A stretch of 64,000 nucleotides of DNA from Oxytricha trifallax (GCA_000711775.1 ARYC01018574.1:1-64000), one strand, 5' to 3'; shown: positions 12,210-24,081, counted from the first letter of the stretch. Made by a program: numbers and translations. The notes: a model not told the origin generated them from the sequence alone.

Positions 12210-12627
12210 TTGTAGGAATTCATTTGATTTGGTAAATTAATAATTAATTAATAATAAAATAAATTAAAATCATGGCAGTTAACTTTCTGGAAACCCTAGA
12301 CAATATGGTACTTGTTCGATAGAGAATTCAAAATTAGCTGGACTTTACTATTGGCGGTACCCCTCTATCGCATTTCTGAAGCGAGATAACTCGACTTTAA
12401 TTTTGGCATTAAATTCAACTAAACAAATCACCCAAAATTAAAGTCGAGTTATCTCGCTTCAGAAATGCGATAGAGGGGTACCGCCAATAGTAAAGTCCAG
12501 CTAATTTTGAATTCTCTATCGAACAAGTACCATATTGTCTAGGTTTCCAGAAAGTTAACTGCCATGATTTTAATTTATTTTATTATTAATTAATTATTAA
12601 TTTACCAAATCAAATGAATTCCTACAA
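12210..12627. mobile_element. 418-bp palindromic element flanked by TA
   Basis: Two arms of about 197 bp (12210-12406 and 12432-12627) are almost perfect inverted complements, with one 1-bp indel, around a 25-bp loop. The ends read TTGTAGG...CCTACAA. A TA dinucleotide sits on each side (12208-12209 and 12628-12629), as expected for a Tc1/mariner-type target duplication or a TA-bounded internal eliminated sequence. It has no coding capacity. As RNA it would form a long hairpin. Confidence 0.8.
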
Positions 12628-12665
12628 TAATAATAATAAACTTAACAAACTAAAGATTGAACTAG

Positions 12666-12989
12666 ATGGAAGAACACAAAAACAATTCTCACATTCGAGG
12701 ACACTATAAGTGCAAATTCAACAATGGTAAAAGTCAGAGGTACCAGAGAGATCAGTACAAGGGCGAGTTTTGGTAAAAGGTTAAAGAGGTTAGGTACCTC
12801 CACAGAGATAGAATCAAAAACCAGGATGCCCTAGGATTCAGAGAGAATAATCATCAAAAAGTTCCGCTAAACAAACGAATGGGGTTCAAGAGTAGACTGA
12901 AGATAGGGTAATCTAACCCGAGCAAGAAGATAAACCAACCACAGATGCAGAGAACTGAGTTCAATGTGCACATTCTATAAAAACCATGA
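12666..12989 (+). CDS. N-terminal block of the Ulp1-like gene
   Basis: A 107-codon ciliate-code frame from ATG 12666 to TGA 12989 with three internal TAA codons (two certain) and no internal TGA. The product is very basic (K, R, N, Q). Its FWQKVKEVRYLHRDR segment is also found in the fragment at 5940-6590, which also has sequence resembling the end of the 13721-14977 gene. That linkage suggests 12666-12989 and 13721-14977 are two parts of one gene separated by about 730 bp of AT-rich DNA. In a micronuclear genome that would be two macronuclear-destined segments around an IES. I cannot identify the boundary repeat (pointer) with certainty. Confidence 0.5.
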
Positions 12990-13112
12990 AGTTTGTAAAA
13001 CTTATATTCAATTATATTCAGATTCATACTTTGTTTAATATTGAGTAAAATGATCTTGAGTAATATATGATTAATATAATAATTTTTAATATAATTAGCT
13101 TTATTTTTAACA

Positions 13113-13552
13113 GTCGGCAGTTTTTGAAATGTGCCGACGGTTACTGCGTTTTATATAACTATTCAGTTTAGTTAAAATAATGATACATTAAATGTAATTG
13201 CTTTTTTATCAGAATTATGAAGATTAAGGATTCAATTATCCTAATAAATTTCTTAAATCCTTTAGGATCTATAATAATCCTTACAGATTATGTATATCAA
13301 TATGAATTCTATGTTAAAGAATAATATTCCAGGCAATTATTGTTAATAGCTAAATTTATATAATTTTAACTATACTATAAAGATTAATATACTTCCTTAA
13401 GGATAAGTAAAAACTATTAGGAATTTTTAATCCTGAACTTAGTTAACTATAATTGTGATTTGGTAATAGTTTAATTATTAAGTAATAAAATCTTTTGCAA
13501 AATTTAAATTTTAGCAGCAACCGTCGGCACTTTTATAAAACTGCCGACGGTT
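13113..13552. repeat. Pair of GTCGGCA hairpins bounding a 440-bp AT-rich segment
   Basis: Two imperfect palindromes of about 30-34 bp, 13113-13142 and 13519-13552, each have arms GTCGGCA and TGCCGAC around an A/T loop. Each is nearly the reverse complement of the other, so together they look like terminal inverted repeats of a small non-coding element. The GC-rich stems stand out in AT-rich DNA. The segment lies inside the spacer of the Ulp1-like gene. Confidence 0.6.
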
Positions 13553-13720
13553 GAGACAATGATCAAATAAAGTTAGTTAAATAAATAATATGCTTAAGAG
13601 AATGAAGAGTATATTATTAGAGTTTTAGCTTATATCATCTTTAATTCAAAATTATAATAATTTTTACAATCGTCTTAGTCTTTATAAATTGATGGATCAC
13701 CATGCATACAAGCTGACCAA

Positions 13721-14977
13721 ATGAAGTTCAAGCACTTAATCGATCTAACAGAAGTTACCTGCTAAGGATTTGACAAGATCATACATGCGAAGAAGGGGTG
13801 GTCCCCAATTTCGACTAGACTAGTGACTATTGTATGTTGCCCTAGTACAAGAAACAAGATGGAGAAAGAATTGGTCAGAAGATTCGATGATAGAGAAGAA
13901 TAGAGAAGAAGAGGAACCAGAGAGTGGGAAATGTGGACAGAGATGCAACAAGAATATTGGAGAACTATAAACGAAGAATGGCATCATGAGGACATTATTC
14001 CAGGGAGACACATTCAGGAACATACAATGAAGGTCTGCCCAAAACAGGTAGAGGAAGCTCAAATCAACGAACAGAAGATCACCCATATGATTTTACCGCC
14101 AAAAGTCACGAACGACAAGGGAATTCTACAACTGGAGAAATCTATCGCGTCAACAAACTGGAAAAATGACAACAGTAGATTTTGGAGAGATTAGGAAGAT
14201 ATCAAGAGCATCCTAATCCCGGTGAGTTGCCAAAGTAGAATCAAGAATTGTATGAACTTGGTAATTTTGAAAATCACTGAGAACTCTTAAATCATGGAGA
14301 TGTTTGACTCCAGAAACCAGGTTGGGAGTCTGGCCGTAATTCAAAAGCACCTGAAAGAGTTCAATATTTAAATGAAAGATACAGTTGGGAAGAAGTTCAT
14401 GGTGAACAAAGTAATGAGCAAGCCTGAGGTCAACTAAGTTAAAGACCCTGTTGACTGCGGGGTGATGTCAATCCTAACTGTATATCACTTAGCGCTGGAG
14501 CTAGAAGGGGAACCTGTGTTTTAGATATTCGCGAAGGATTGGGTTAATATACAGAGGTTCTACCTGGCATTTAACTTAGAAGTTGGCCACATGAAACTGG
14601 AGATTGGAAAATCAGGAATCACGGTCAATGCTGAGGACACGGAGTCCATCGCTGAAAAGAGAAACGAAAGCATCTGGCAAGTAGTAAATGATGAGAAGTG
14701 GGAAAACACGGCTCTCATGAGATCTCAAATCGACAATTGGGATGATCTACTATTGAACAACAACAACAGAATGGAACTTGAAGGGTATCAAGCGAACGAG
14801 AATGGACTATTCAGTGAAGTCGAAGAAATTAAGCAGAGGTAGAAAACTACCTTTATTCACAGTAAAGGAAGGAGAGTGGATAGAGTGAGCCAATAAATTG
14901 GGAAGCGCTAAACCAAAACTCATCTAGGATGCATAAGAACTCGGGTGGAAACCTACAAATAAAGAAAGAGTCGATGA
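13721..14977 (+). CDS. Ulp1/C48-like cysteine-peptidase domain protein (germline)
   Basis: A 418-codon ciliate-code frame without a single TGA, from ATG 13721 to TGA 14977 (the frame also stays open upstream). Several TAA/TAG codons read as glutamine. The middle resembles Ulp1/SENP (C48) peptidases: DIKSILIPVS near 14200-14230, a hydrophobic strand LVILKITE, an aspartate in MFDS near 14310, and the nucleophile block PVDCGVMSI near 14450 with a glutamine seven residues before the cysteine. The usual His-Trp before the strand reads Cys-Met here, so the catalytic histidine seems to be missing. The N-terminal 150 residues and the charged C-terminus are not recognised. Paralogues lie at 49890-50810 (pseudogene) and 5940-6590 (fragment). 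The fold assignment rests on motifs only. Confidence 0.6.
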
Positions 14978-16610
14978 TTCGGAGGATAAGGTGGAGGCCG
15001 AGAACCAGCCAAGAGATGTGAAGGAGAAGATCTAGAACAAGAACCTAAATGAGGAGGAGGCAACAGTAGAGGTCAAAGAAAAATGATTCCAAGTTTAGTA
15101 ATGAATTACATACTTGCATTTTACACTCGGCGCATTTACATTTTGTATTTTAATTACCTACAGTTATTATCTATCTATCTAGATATAAATCTTATATGAT
15201 TATAATTATATAATCTATCAATTATTTAAAGAGTGAATTCAGTAACAAATTATAAAAAACTTTGTATGTCATCAGCAGTTAAATATCAACGATATATCCT
15301 CTTTAATCCTTAACTTTAACTGTTTTTCTCATTTGATATCAGCCAGATTAATATTGTAGTGAAATTAAATAAACAAAAACAATAAATAATAGATATATCA
15401 TGCAAAACTAATTAAGGTTAAATGATTAATTTAATTGACACCTGGCAACACTTTCATACAAAATGGCATAAGAATCACTTGTAGCAATTGAGATTAATGG
15501 GGATAAAAAACACTAGCTATTGCCTCTTTTTAAGCTAACAATAATTAAATTTAAATAATCTAATTTAATGGTTATTAAATCACAATCACTATAACATTTG
15601 ATATATATATATATATATGGAAGAAACAACTCAAATATAAATGATAAAGCACTAAAAATCATTAATAATGCCATCATAAAACTCATTAAACACCGGACAG
15701 CAACGACATGATTCTATGCTAGACAAACCCAGCAAGTAGAAGTAAAGAAATAATACAGGCGAAATGTAAAAACATCGACAAATTCTCATCAAGTTACTTC
15801 ATCATTAATGAGACATACACCTGAGCACCGAATAAAAAGTTTTAATATATTGTTGTAATTATATATTACATTTTTTGCATAAGGATAATGATTTAAACTT
15901 GTCGAGTAAATAAGAAGACAATATTCAAAAGAAATGTATTCTTATATGGAACAAATCAAGGGTAAATGCATCATTGTAGTTATAAACATGTATTTGAAAT
16001 ATTTGACATATATATTATATAGCATTTATGTTTAATATTGTTAGTTATAAGAGTTACTTAAATTAAAATATTATTTACAAATTGAAGAAAATACATGTGA
16101 AGTTTAGAAATTTAGTTTCTAATATAATATATAATATTACTATTGTAATGGCACCACCATTCAAATCACCATCACTAGTTTTAAAATTGTTTTAAGAACT
16201 AATAATCAAGAGTATAAATTGGAATTTTTACAATTAACACGATGTACTTCCAGTATTTGATTATTAATAAATTAATATAAATAAATATATAAATTAATTT
16301 AACCTGAGAATAAATAAAAATAGTGAATACTTAAAATGATATATAAATACTAGTATTGGATTATTATATATATCTATTTAAATATCTCTTCTTTATAGTT
16401 AAAACCACAAGAGTAATTTTTGTGAGAACCGTAAGTATGATAAATGTTGAGGTAATATACATCTACTAATATTTACGAAAAAGTCAAAACCCATGAGAGA
16501 GATTAGAAAAACCAGTGGAAAGTGGAAAGTGAAAATAAAAAAGAGATTTATTATACTTTAATTTAAACTACTAATCGATTAAATATTTAAAATTAAAAAA
16601 CACGACAGAC
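14978..16610. other. AT-rich DNA with a short (AT)n tract
   Basis: No gene recognised. A run of about nine AT dinucleotides lies at 15600-15618. The sequence just after the Ulp1-like stop stays moderately G-rich to about 15090, probably decaying 3' coding or UTR. Confidence 0.5.
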
Positions 16611-16711
16611 TTTTCCGCACTCGATATCTTGACTTAAGCCGGTACAAGATGGGTGAAACTAGGTCCACTCGATAGCCCTTTCAATATTAGGAGTATCCAA
16701 GTCGACGGGGC

Positions 16712-17119
16712 TCAGAACCCACGCCATGGCGAAGTTGCGCTTGATGTACTTTTGTCAGTCTCCTTGTCTTCAAAGGAATCACAACTCTCACTCTTGACAG
16801 CTGCATCAGGGAATGCCAAGTCTCTCACGAGAAGAAAGACCAGTCTGGAGATTTCATCGCCTGAGAATAAGCTCCTCTCTTGCGCATAAGCCTTGATAAG
16901 TCACGACACCTGGGCGCGGAGATAGAGGAATGGGTATTGAGTGCTATTAGGCAACTGCCGATAAGCAAGCAGAAAGGCATTCAGATGATCGAGTGAGCTG
17001 GGAGAGGAGTGCTCGGACATCGGCACAACATCATGAGGGGTCAAGGGCTTACAGATGAGTGGGTTGAGCAGGACCTCTGCATCCTTCGATGGCTTGATAC
17101 CAAGAGGTGCACTCGGCAT
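16712..17119 (-). pseudogene. GC-rich coding-like island, function unknown
   Basis: On the minus strand a frame from ATG 17119 (MPSAPLGIKPSKDAEVLLNP...) runs 136 codons to TGA 16712 with one in-frame TGA at about codon 73. Protein-like composition continues on both sides of that stop (SLFSGDEISRLVFLLVRDL). About half G+C, the island is sharply different from its flanks, which are mostly A/T. Unlike most genes here it hardly uses TAA/TAG as glutamine. I recognise no family. A decayed gene, a macronuclear-destined segment of a GC-richer gene, or transferred DNA are all possible. Confidence 0.35.
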
Positions 17120-17721
17120 TTCTACAGCGCTTGACTAGTTAGATGCCTCCTAATCAGAGCAGATAGGACCCCCTTTTTTGGCAAATAATAAAGATGAAAT
17201 TTAGTTACATAATTTGAAAACATGGCAGTTATTGCTTTCAAATGGATTATTTTCCAAAATTATTGAAAATCACAAAATCTTTCATTTTTTGTGTTGGGTG
17301 TAATAGAACCCCTCTCGCTCTTTTACTTATAAAACTATTTTAATTATAAAAGCTAATATTATGTTTATACTTAATATTTTTAGCAATATATCATTCATTA
17401 TTAAAATCAGTCCACTCTTATTGTAAAAAGAGCAGTATAAATAATAATTATCTTAATTGCAAGTTAAAGTGTAAGCCTTGAAAATACCTTAAAATGCTGA
17501 CCTCTCAACATGCCCTCCAAAACTAAATTGCTTCAATAATCGAACACCATTTTCTAAACTCTTTAAAAAAAATGATTCTATAAAGTAATAGTATTCACGT
17601 TGCTCAAAAGATTGTGCTATATTAGTTAGCAGCCAATGCCCAAATTACGGTGTAGCAAATCTAACTCCCAAGTAATCAACTTTTAGAAGAGAATTAAGCA
17701 AATAAGCAGGCATTCTCTACT

Positions 17722-19090
17722 TCAATCAAATTAGTAGGAGAATTTACAAATTTATTGCTTGACTGTATTTACAGTTCTTAAATGGTACTCTTTGGATAAC
17801 GGTATGAATTACAAGCAGTAGAATACATTTGAGATTGACTAAAGCGCAATCACATTCACGTGAAATGGCATGTGTTTAGCTGACTCAAGAGTATTCAAAG
17901 CTTAAGTCCATGTTCTGCTCGTCAAATTCTCATCAGCTTCTTTGGGCAGCTCTAAACCAAGCATCCAGCACACATCGCCACTTTTTAAGAGACCTTTGGT
18001 GATATTGAAAGAGTCAAGTTATAAAGATGCTTTCTATATTTTTGTCACAAGAAACTATCAGAAAGTAGAATAAAAAGTATTCTTGTTTCTTAAACCCAAT
18101 CTTAATTTCTAAATAGGCTACTTCAAGTTGCAAATAGCCTTCCTTTGTGTATTTAATTTGTAGAGAGTCATTATTGCTTTTCATTAGAAAATCTTATGAT
18201 TGTAAATAGCTATAGTTGAAATATCAGACTATAGTATTCTATTCCCATTTTTTTGTTGTTGTTCTTGCCTTTTTAAGTGAAGCATCAAACAAGTACTTAT
18301 TTAGTCTTAAAATTACATGCATTTTTGCTAAATCTGTACAATAGTTATATTTGACTTATCTTGCATTAAGTGCGTTTAAATCAGGGCTCTACCAACTTTC
18401 CCAAATTACTTTTCTAGCAAAGCAAAATCAAGGAAGAGAATAAAAGAATTAACGCTTGTCAACTTTATTCTACGAATCCTTCTGCAGGTTGCCTCAATAA
18501 GCTGTCGACAACTGTAGGTAAAATACTGCATTTTTTCCAAAAAAGAACACTCTTTGAAGGCCTGATACTAGCTCTTGAGGAAAATAACGATATTTTACCT
18601 GCCACTCATGAAAAACTGGTGGTGCAGAGTCTTTGACTTCATATATATTACTCACAGAAGCAAATTGCACCTTAATTTTATCAAATTTGCAAGAATAGAC
18701 CAATCAAAATGCACAATCAGCAAAATCTTTTGGCGAATTGGTCTGGTGGGAATTTCTGCAACACTCCTTAAAAATGTCTTAACACCAAAAGTTGATGGCA
18801 CCAATTCGATTTTCAAGAACTTATAATCTGTGGAGTTGTGACATTTTTGCAAATAAATCTCCTTAGTCAAGTAAGTGAAATGCAGCTGCTTAATAATATT
18901 TCATGCTCTCTGGATATCAATAAGCAAAGCTTAATCAGCATTGAGGTAAATTCTATAATTAATAGGTAGTTAGCTGTAGCTAGATTCTTCTCCTTCATCC
19001 TGAAGGAAAGCTTCTCAACTTGTCGAGCACAAAAGTTTAAGCTCTAACTTCAGAATCTATAGTTCAAAAGTTGAATGCTTGTTAGGTAAA
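17722..19090 (-). pseudogene. Broken coding-like region, function unknown
   Basis: Two minus-strand blocks read like protein in ciliate code. Block one (about 18960-18490) starts near LNADQALLIDIQRA and includes LVPSTFGVKTFLRSVAEIP, then shifts frame into KYRYFPQELVSGLQRVFFFG. Block two (about 18040-17722) includes KSGDVCWMLGLELPKEADEN and ends at TGA 17722 with four or more TAA/TAG glutamines. Between them (about 18050-18480) is AT-rich DNA without a coherent frame. The pattern fits either a pseudogene with frameshifts or coding segments separated by an IES. No domain recognised. Confidence 0.35.
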
Positions 19091-19732
19091 TTGCTCCACG
19101 CACTCCATCTTTTTTTGCCTCGTTTATATTTTTATTTAATCTATTTTATTATTAATAGTAATGAATGGAATAAATATAAATTTTTTAGCTAAAATATGAA
19201 ACCTTAAACCTCAATACTTTATTTTATTTTTTTCATTTCAATTGTAATTTTACGATATTAAATTTAAAATGTGCGAATTAAGATGTTCTTTTATAATCTT
19301 TCAGGTTTTACAATGGCTAGCCCCATTTAACTGTAATTTGTAGTGGATCTCCTTTTCGATTCAATGCTAAATTAATAATTAAAGGTGCTAAGGTAGTGGC
19401 AGCCCCTGCATAGGATCAAAGCCAAAGCTTCCTAAAAAATTCAATAGTACAAAATATAGAATTCGTGCTACATTAGAGCTATTTGAACAGCAACATGTGG
19501 CAGAATATACATACTAACATACTTTTCATACAGATGGTTGGTAATCTTATTTTTATTTTATTTGGAATGATATTTGAATGGATTATTACCAGCATGCCAA
19601 TAGATATTTATTTGAGATACGGAGTATCAAAAAGTATATTGAAATCCCTTTGGTCGAATTGATGCACTGTATAATTTACATATCCTATCCAAAATACTGG
19701 CAATTTAGACATTGAGAAAAATTAAAATATTT

Positions 19733-20240
19733 ACCAGAAATTAAGAAATAATCAACATTTTTATTACATTATTAAATTATAATTTTACGAATAAAATCAT
19801 TAAAAACACACTCTATCTCAAACGATATATTTATTTGAGATAGAGTGCGATAGAGTGTTATTTTTATTTTTATTTATTTTATTTTTAAATTTAACATCTC
19901 ATTTATTAGAGATATCTTTTAAGTTTTAATTAGGTTACTATCATAATTGATTTATTATATATCGCATTTATTAATGATTAATTTTAATACTATTTCAATT
20001 CTAACTATTAATAAAATGCAAAATCTAATTAATTTATTTATTAATTTAATATTAATGATATCTCTAATATATGAGATGTTATATTTAAAAATAAAATAAA
20101 TAAATATAAAAATAACACTCTATCGCATTCTATCTCAAATAAATATTCCGTTTGAGATAGAGTGTGATTTTAATTATTTTATTCGTAAAATTATAATTTA
20201 ATAATGCAATGAAAATGTTGATTATTTCTTAATTTCTGGT
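19733..20240. repeat. Inverted-repeat element with 184-bp arms
   Basis: Arms 19733-19916 and 20057-20240 are inverted complements with a few mismatches, around a 140-bp AT-rich loop. Within each arm CTCTATCTCAAA and TTTGAGATAGAG form a secondary hairpin. TTTA occurs just outside both ends and could be a 4-bp target duplication, but that is uncertain in AT-rich DNA. No coding capacity. Confidence 0.75.
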
Positions 20241-20951
20241 TTATAAAATTAGAAATATCCATTAACAAAATTAATATATGAATAATAGAATCACTTTTTT
20301 AAGAATTAAAAATGCTTTATAATTAACGATTATAATTTTACTATGAAATATTATTTTTTACACTTATTTATACATATCATTTAAAATCATTTTCGGAGAC
20401 TTTACATTCAAAACTCCTTCAGTAGAAGCCACCCACTTAAACATGATATTATTTACTTAGCATTGGTGTGAACAAGTGGTTCCTCCTCTTGTTACCTCGG
20501 TTATCTAGGGCTTGCTTGTCTAGAACAATGACTGAAAAAATTATTAAAAAATTATATTTTTGGTGAATCGCAAATTTTATGTACAATATTATTTTACAAA
20601 TTTATGAGTTGAGATGTCATCACATCACTTGAACTTCTAGATCCGGAGTTTTGACGTATTGATTGTCCTGACGTCTTCAGCGACCCTGGGTATTTTCAAC
20701 ACATTAATGATAATACTCAGATTTGCATGCTCATGGGAAAATAATATTCCTTAAATTTAAAAAGCTGTCATTATCAATTATCCAAGTTACATTAAAATTC
20801 TCTTGTTTTTAAAAAGTTTAATTTATAGTATATTATTTTTAGATTTTCAAGATTTGAACGTTTTTTATCTTTATAAAATTTATATTACTTCAAATATATT
20901 AAGAAAATATTAATTCATTTTACAAGTGAATTTTTAAAGGTTGATTGATTG

Positions 20952-21449
20952 ATTAATGATTTAAAATCAAATAATTTTAACATATCACTGTTTAATACTA
21001 AAATCAAACCATCAATTTTATTAGTGACGTAGACGTATCTGAGTGAGTTGACGTGGCAAATTCCATGACGTGGCAGTCACAAAGTAGAAAACTCCGAAAA
21101 AACCATTCTCGCTGCCTAGTTTTCTCCCAAAATCAAGATGTCACCACAGTTTGTACCTGGGGATAGAGCTTGTGAGATCCAATTGAGTGAAAGAAGATGG
21201 ATAAAAACTCTTACCGGTCCCACCGCTGCTGGGAAACGTAATCCCTATCCTTTCGCTGTGGGAGAAAAATCCTTATCGTTGGCTTCTATGGTTCTCATCT
21301 TCTCACTTTCGAAGGCAGAGCGTACGTTCATCCTGCTCCCTATTACCAAGGAAACTGAACTCAAGCCAGGTAACTCATCTATGCAGGGAAATCCTTAACG
21401 TGCAGACGACTCGAGGAGTCTATGATCTGACAGATTGAACCCCGCCGAC
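20952..21449 (+). repeat. Dispersed repeat R1, copy 1
   Basis: A roughly 500-bp block that recurs in inverted orientation at about 57079-57600. Its left third is AT-rich; then comes a cluster of ACGT cores (GTGACGTAGACGT, TTGACGTGGCA, ATGACGTGGCAG at 21025-21080) and a GC-rich part. An 86-codon open frame (21138-21398) lies in the GC-rich part, but copy 2 carries indels there, so the frame is not conserved. The identity of the repeat is unknown to me. Confidence 0.7.
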
Positions 21450-23260
21450 ATTTTTAAAGGTTGTTTTGATCCAATATTAATTTTATTTTCTATAACTTTC
21501 ACTTATTTATAATTTTCTTATCTTCCTTTTTCTCTAGCCCTTTTAAACAAGGAATAATGTTAGAAGTTTGAAAAGGTTGTATTTTAAGATTTGAAGAAAA
21601 AAAAAACATTCAAAAAATTAAATTAAATTTTGGAATTTTTAATTACAGATGTTGCTTTTAAACTACCCTCCCTTGCAATTCAGAGGTTCTTATTAAGGAC
21701 AGAAATTTGCATTATCATTTTAAATTTTCAATTTTAATTTTTTTTTTCTCTTGTAAAATCTAAAAATATAGCATGCTCAAATGTAAGAGAATCGAGGTTA
21801 AATAATCTTATAATGAACCGAAATACATGACTTTCAATCTAAATCACTCATTAAATCTAGCATATATAATAGCACTCCCGTTTATAATTATGTTGCATAT
21901 CATGCTCTTAAAAAATATAAATAGTTAAATCTTAAATTTTATTTGAAATATTAATTAATAATAAACAAATCATCATTTTTTTAATTTATAGTATTTAAAT
22001 AATAGCAGAGCCTTCCAAGAAATAAATTTTTTAAAAAATTTAGAAGAATTCTTTTTTTCTTCTCAATTTAATTATAAAGATTTCATTTTTTATCTGGATA
22101 TATTAAATTAAATTTATGATTTATTAAATATATATAATATTTAAACTAACATTCTTATGTATCTATCATTGCTTATACTAATTTTTACTGTAAAAATTCA
22201 TATAATTCATTACTTTTATATATATAAAAATAATAGATCAGAGATTGTTTAGTTTTTATAAATTGTTACCAAACTTAGATAATTTAGATTACTATTTTGA
22301 ATTTTAAGTCAATTATATTGACCTCTCCACAAACTTCCATCTATTTTCATAATATTAAATGAAAATATTTTAAAATATTAAATTTAATAATCAAACTATT
22401 ATAAAAATCTTATTTATTCAATTGAAGTGAAACTTTCCTCAGAATGCTTTAATAAAATTATTTCAAGGAAGATACTGCCGTTATTTAAATTTTAATATAT
22501 TATTATTATTATAGAAATAATTATTAATTATTCATTTATATTTCGTGTAAAATTTGAAAATTTACTAAATGCAACATATACTACATGAAATAGACAAACA
22601 CAAATCTACTAGCAACTCAAAGACTCACAAATATTGTCGGTATTTCTAGGTATGGTTACATGATTGTTGAAATATTCAAAGCCGTTGGTGCTCCAAGCAG
22701 CCCTGCGATATTGATGCTTTGAAATAGTGAGTGTTAAAGTAAATGGTGAATTTGTTTATTTATTCTTTTATATAACCATATTCATAGAAATAATTTAATT
22801 AATTGAATCTATGATAATATGGGATCAATTTTTTTAATAAATAAATTTTACTAGAAAATAGCACTGCTTCCACCATAATACTAACATTAATGGATAAAAA
22901 AATATGTATATGTTAATGGAGACTGACAAAATATATTAAGCTGATCCCACAGTAATATCATAAAAGTTTATTCAACAACTTTTATGAATTTATTTAAATC
23001 TTTAAATCATTAATTATATATATTAAAAATCCCAGGAATCATAATTATTAATTATAAAAAAGTAAAATGTTTTCTTATTTAATTAATTTATTTATAGATT
23101 AACTTAACATATATAAAATGCTGTACTGTATATTTCAAGTATGAACTTAAGATTCCTGTTTTTGCTAAAGCTAAGACTGTTTAACTTAAACTAATATAAT
23201 CCTAAAAAATTAACAATTAAAAATAATATAGTTATGTTGATTTATACCTTAGTTTTAGCT
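21450..23260. other. AT-rich DNA, nothing recognised
   Basis: No convincing coding or structured feature. Repeated TGA in all frames. Confidence 0.5.
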
Positions 23261-23264
23261 GTTG

Positions 23265-24081
23265 TATTTTAAATATTCACTCAAAGAGTACCTTAGCATC
23301 ATGAGGCAATTTTCTAAACTTAATTTCTCCTAACCAACTAAATATCTAGTCGATTGTATGTTCTGCTCTGTTGTTATGCTTCAGGATAATTTGCTCAGCC
23401 ATATCTCTCATTTTACCTTTTATCTTATTTTGCTCTAGATACTGCTGGATTCTTTGCTTTGAATCTTTTTCTCTTCTACAACTGTAGTAGCCATTTTTTG
23501 CATTTCGCACTCTATTATTATTGCTGCTAGAGCCCAGATATCCCACCTAATATATCGATCTCTCCAGTCTTCTCTCTCTGAAAAATATCCAGGAGTGCCC
23601 CGAACATTGACCAGTCCTGAAGCCTCAATTCTCTACGATCTATTGAAGTCTATTATTACCACTCTGAGTGGTGAAAAGTCAAGCATAATGATTTCAGGCT
23701 TAAAATTTCTAGGCAAGTATCCTAAAAAATGCAGCTCTTCAATACCTTAGCAGACATTTGATAGTATAAGAGGTAAATTTTTTGGACATCTTTAGTCTTG
23801 AATATAGCCTCTTAATGTAATGTTTGTATAAAGGTAGGCGAAAAGCTACATGATTTTAAGCAAGGAGAATTGCTTCAATGTTGATTATATATCTGCTCTG
23901 TTTAACTCTTGCTTTAGTAAGAGCTTGATACTTATTGACAAACTCCATTTGATACTTGTCATCGAGTTTAAAGTAATTGAATGGATAAATCTTGTAAGCA
24001 AACTGCTTATCATTTATGACTTTTTTATCAAATATATCCTCAAGAATAAGATAACTTTCTTTGCACTCAGTTAGCAATATT
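23265..24081 (-). pseudogene. TBE-D 57-kDa gene, kinase-like 3' half (separated from its 5' half)
   Basis: Minus-strand ciliate-code translation matches the C-terminal half of the TBE 57-kDa protein: YLILEDIFDKKVINDKQFAYKIYPFNYF near the break, then the kinase-like core and WDIWALAAIII near 23530. The catalytic-loop HRDLKPE of other TBEs is LPRNFKPE here (about 23700), so it is inactive. The gene is cut at 24081 by an inward-facing TBE end. Its zinc-finger 5' half lies at 26618-27238 on the opposite strand. No C4A4 terminal repeat is found to the left, so the element has lost about its first 140 bp. Homology begins around 23265. Confidence 0.75.
24079..24081. repeat. ATT at the D inversion junction
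   Basis: The 3 bp next to the D terminal repeat. Its reverse complement AAT sits at the other junction (27236-27238), i.e. an inverted target duplication. Confidence 0.6.

Noticed and set aside
21138-21398. 86-codon ORF in R1 as a gene
   Set aside because: The second R1 copy has indels in the same stretch, so the frame is not conserved.
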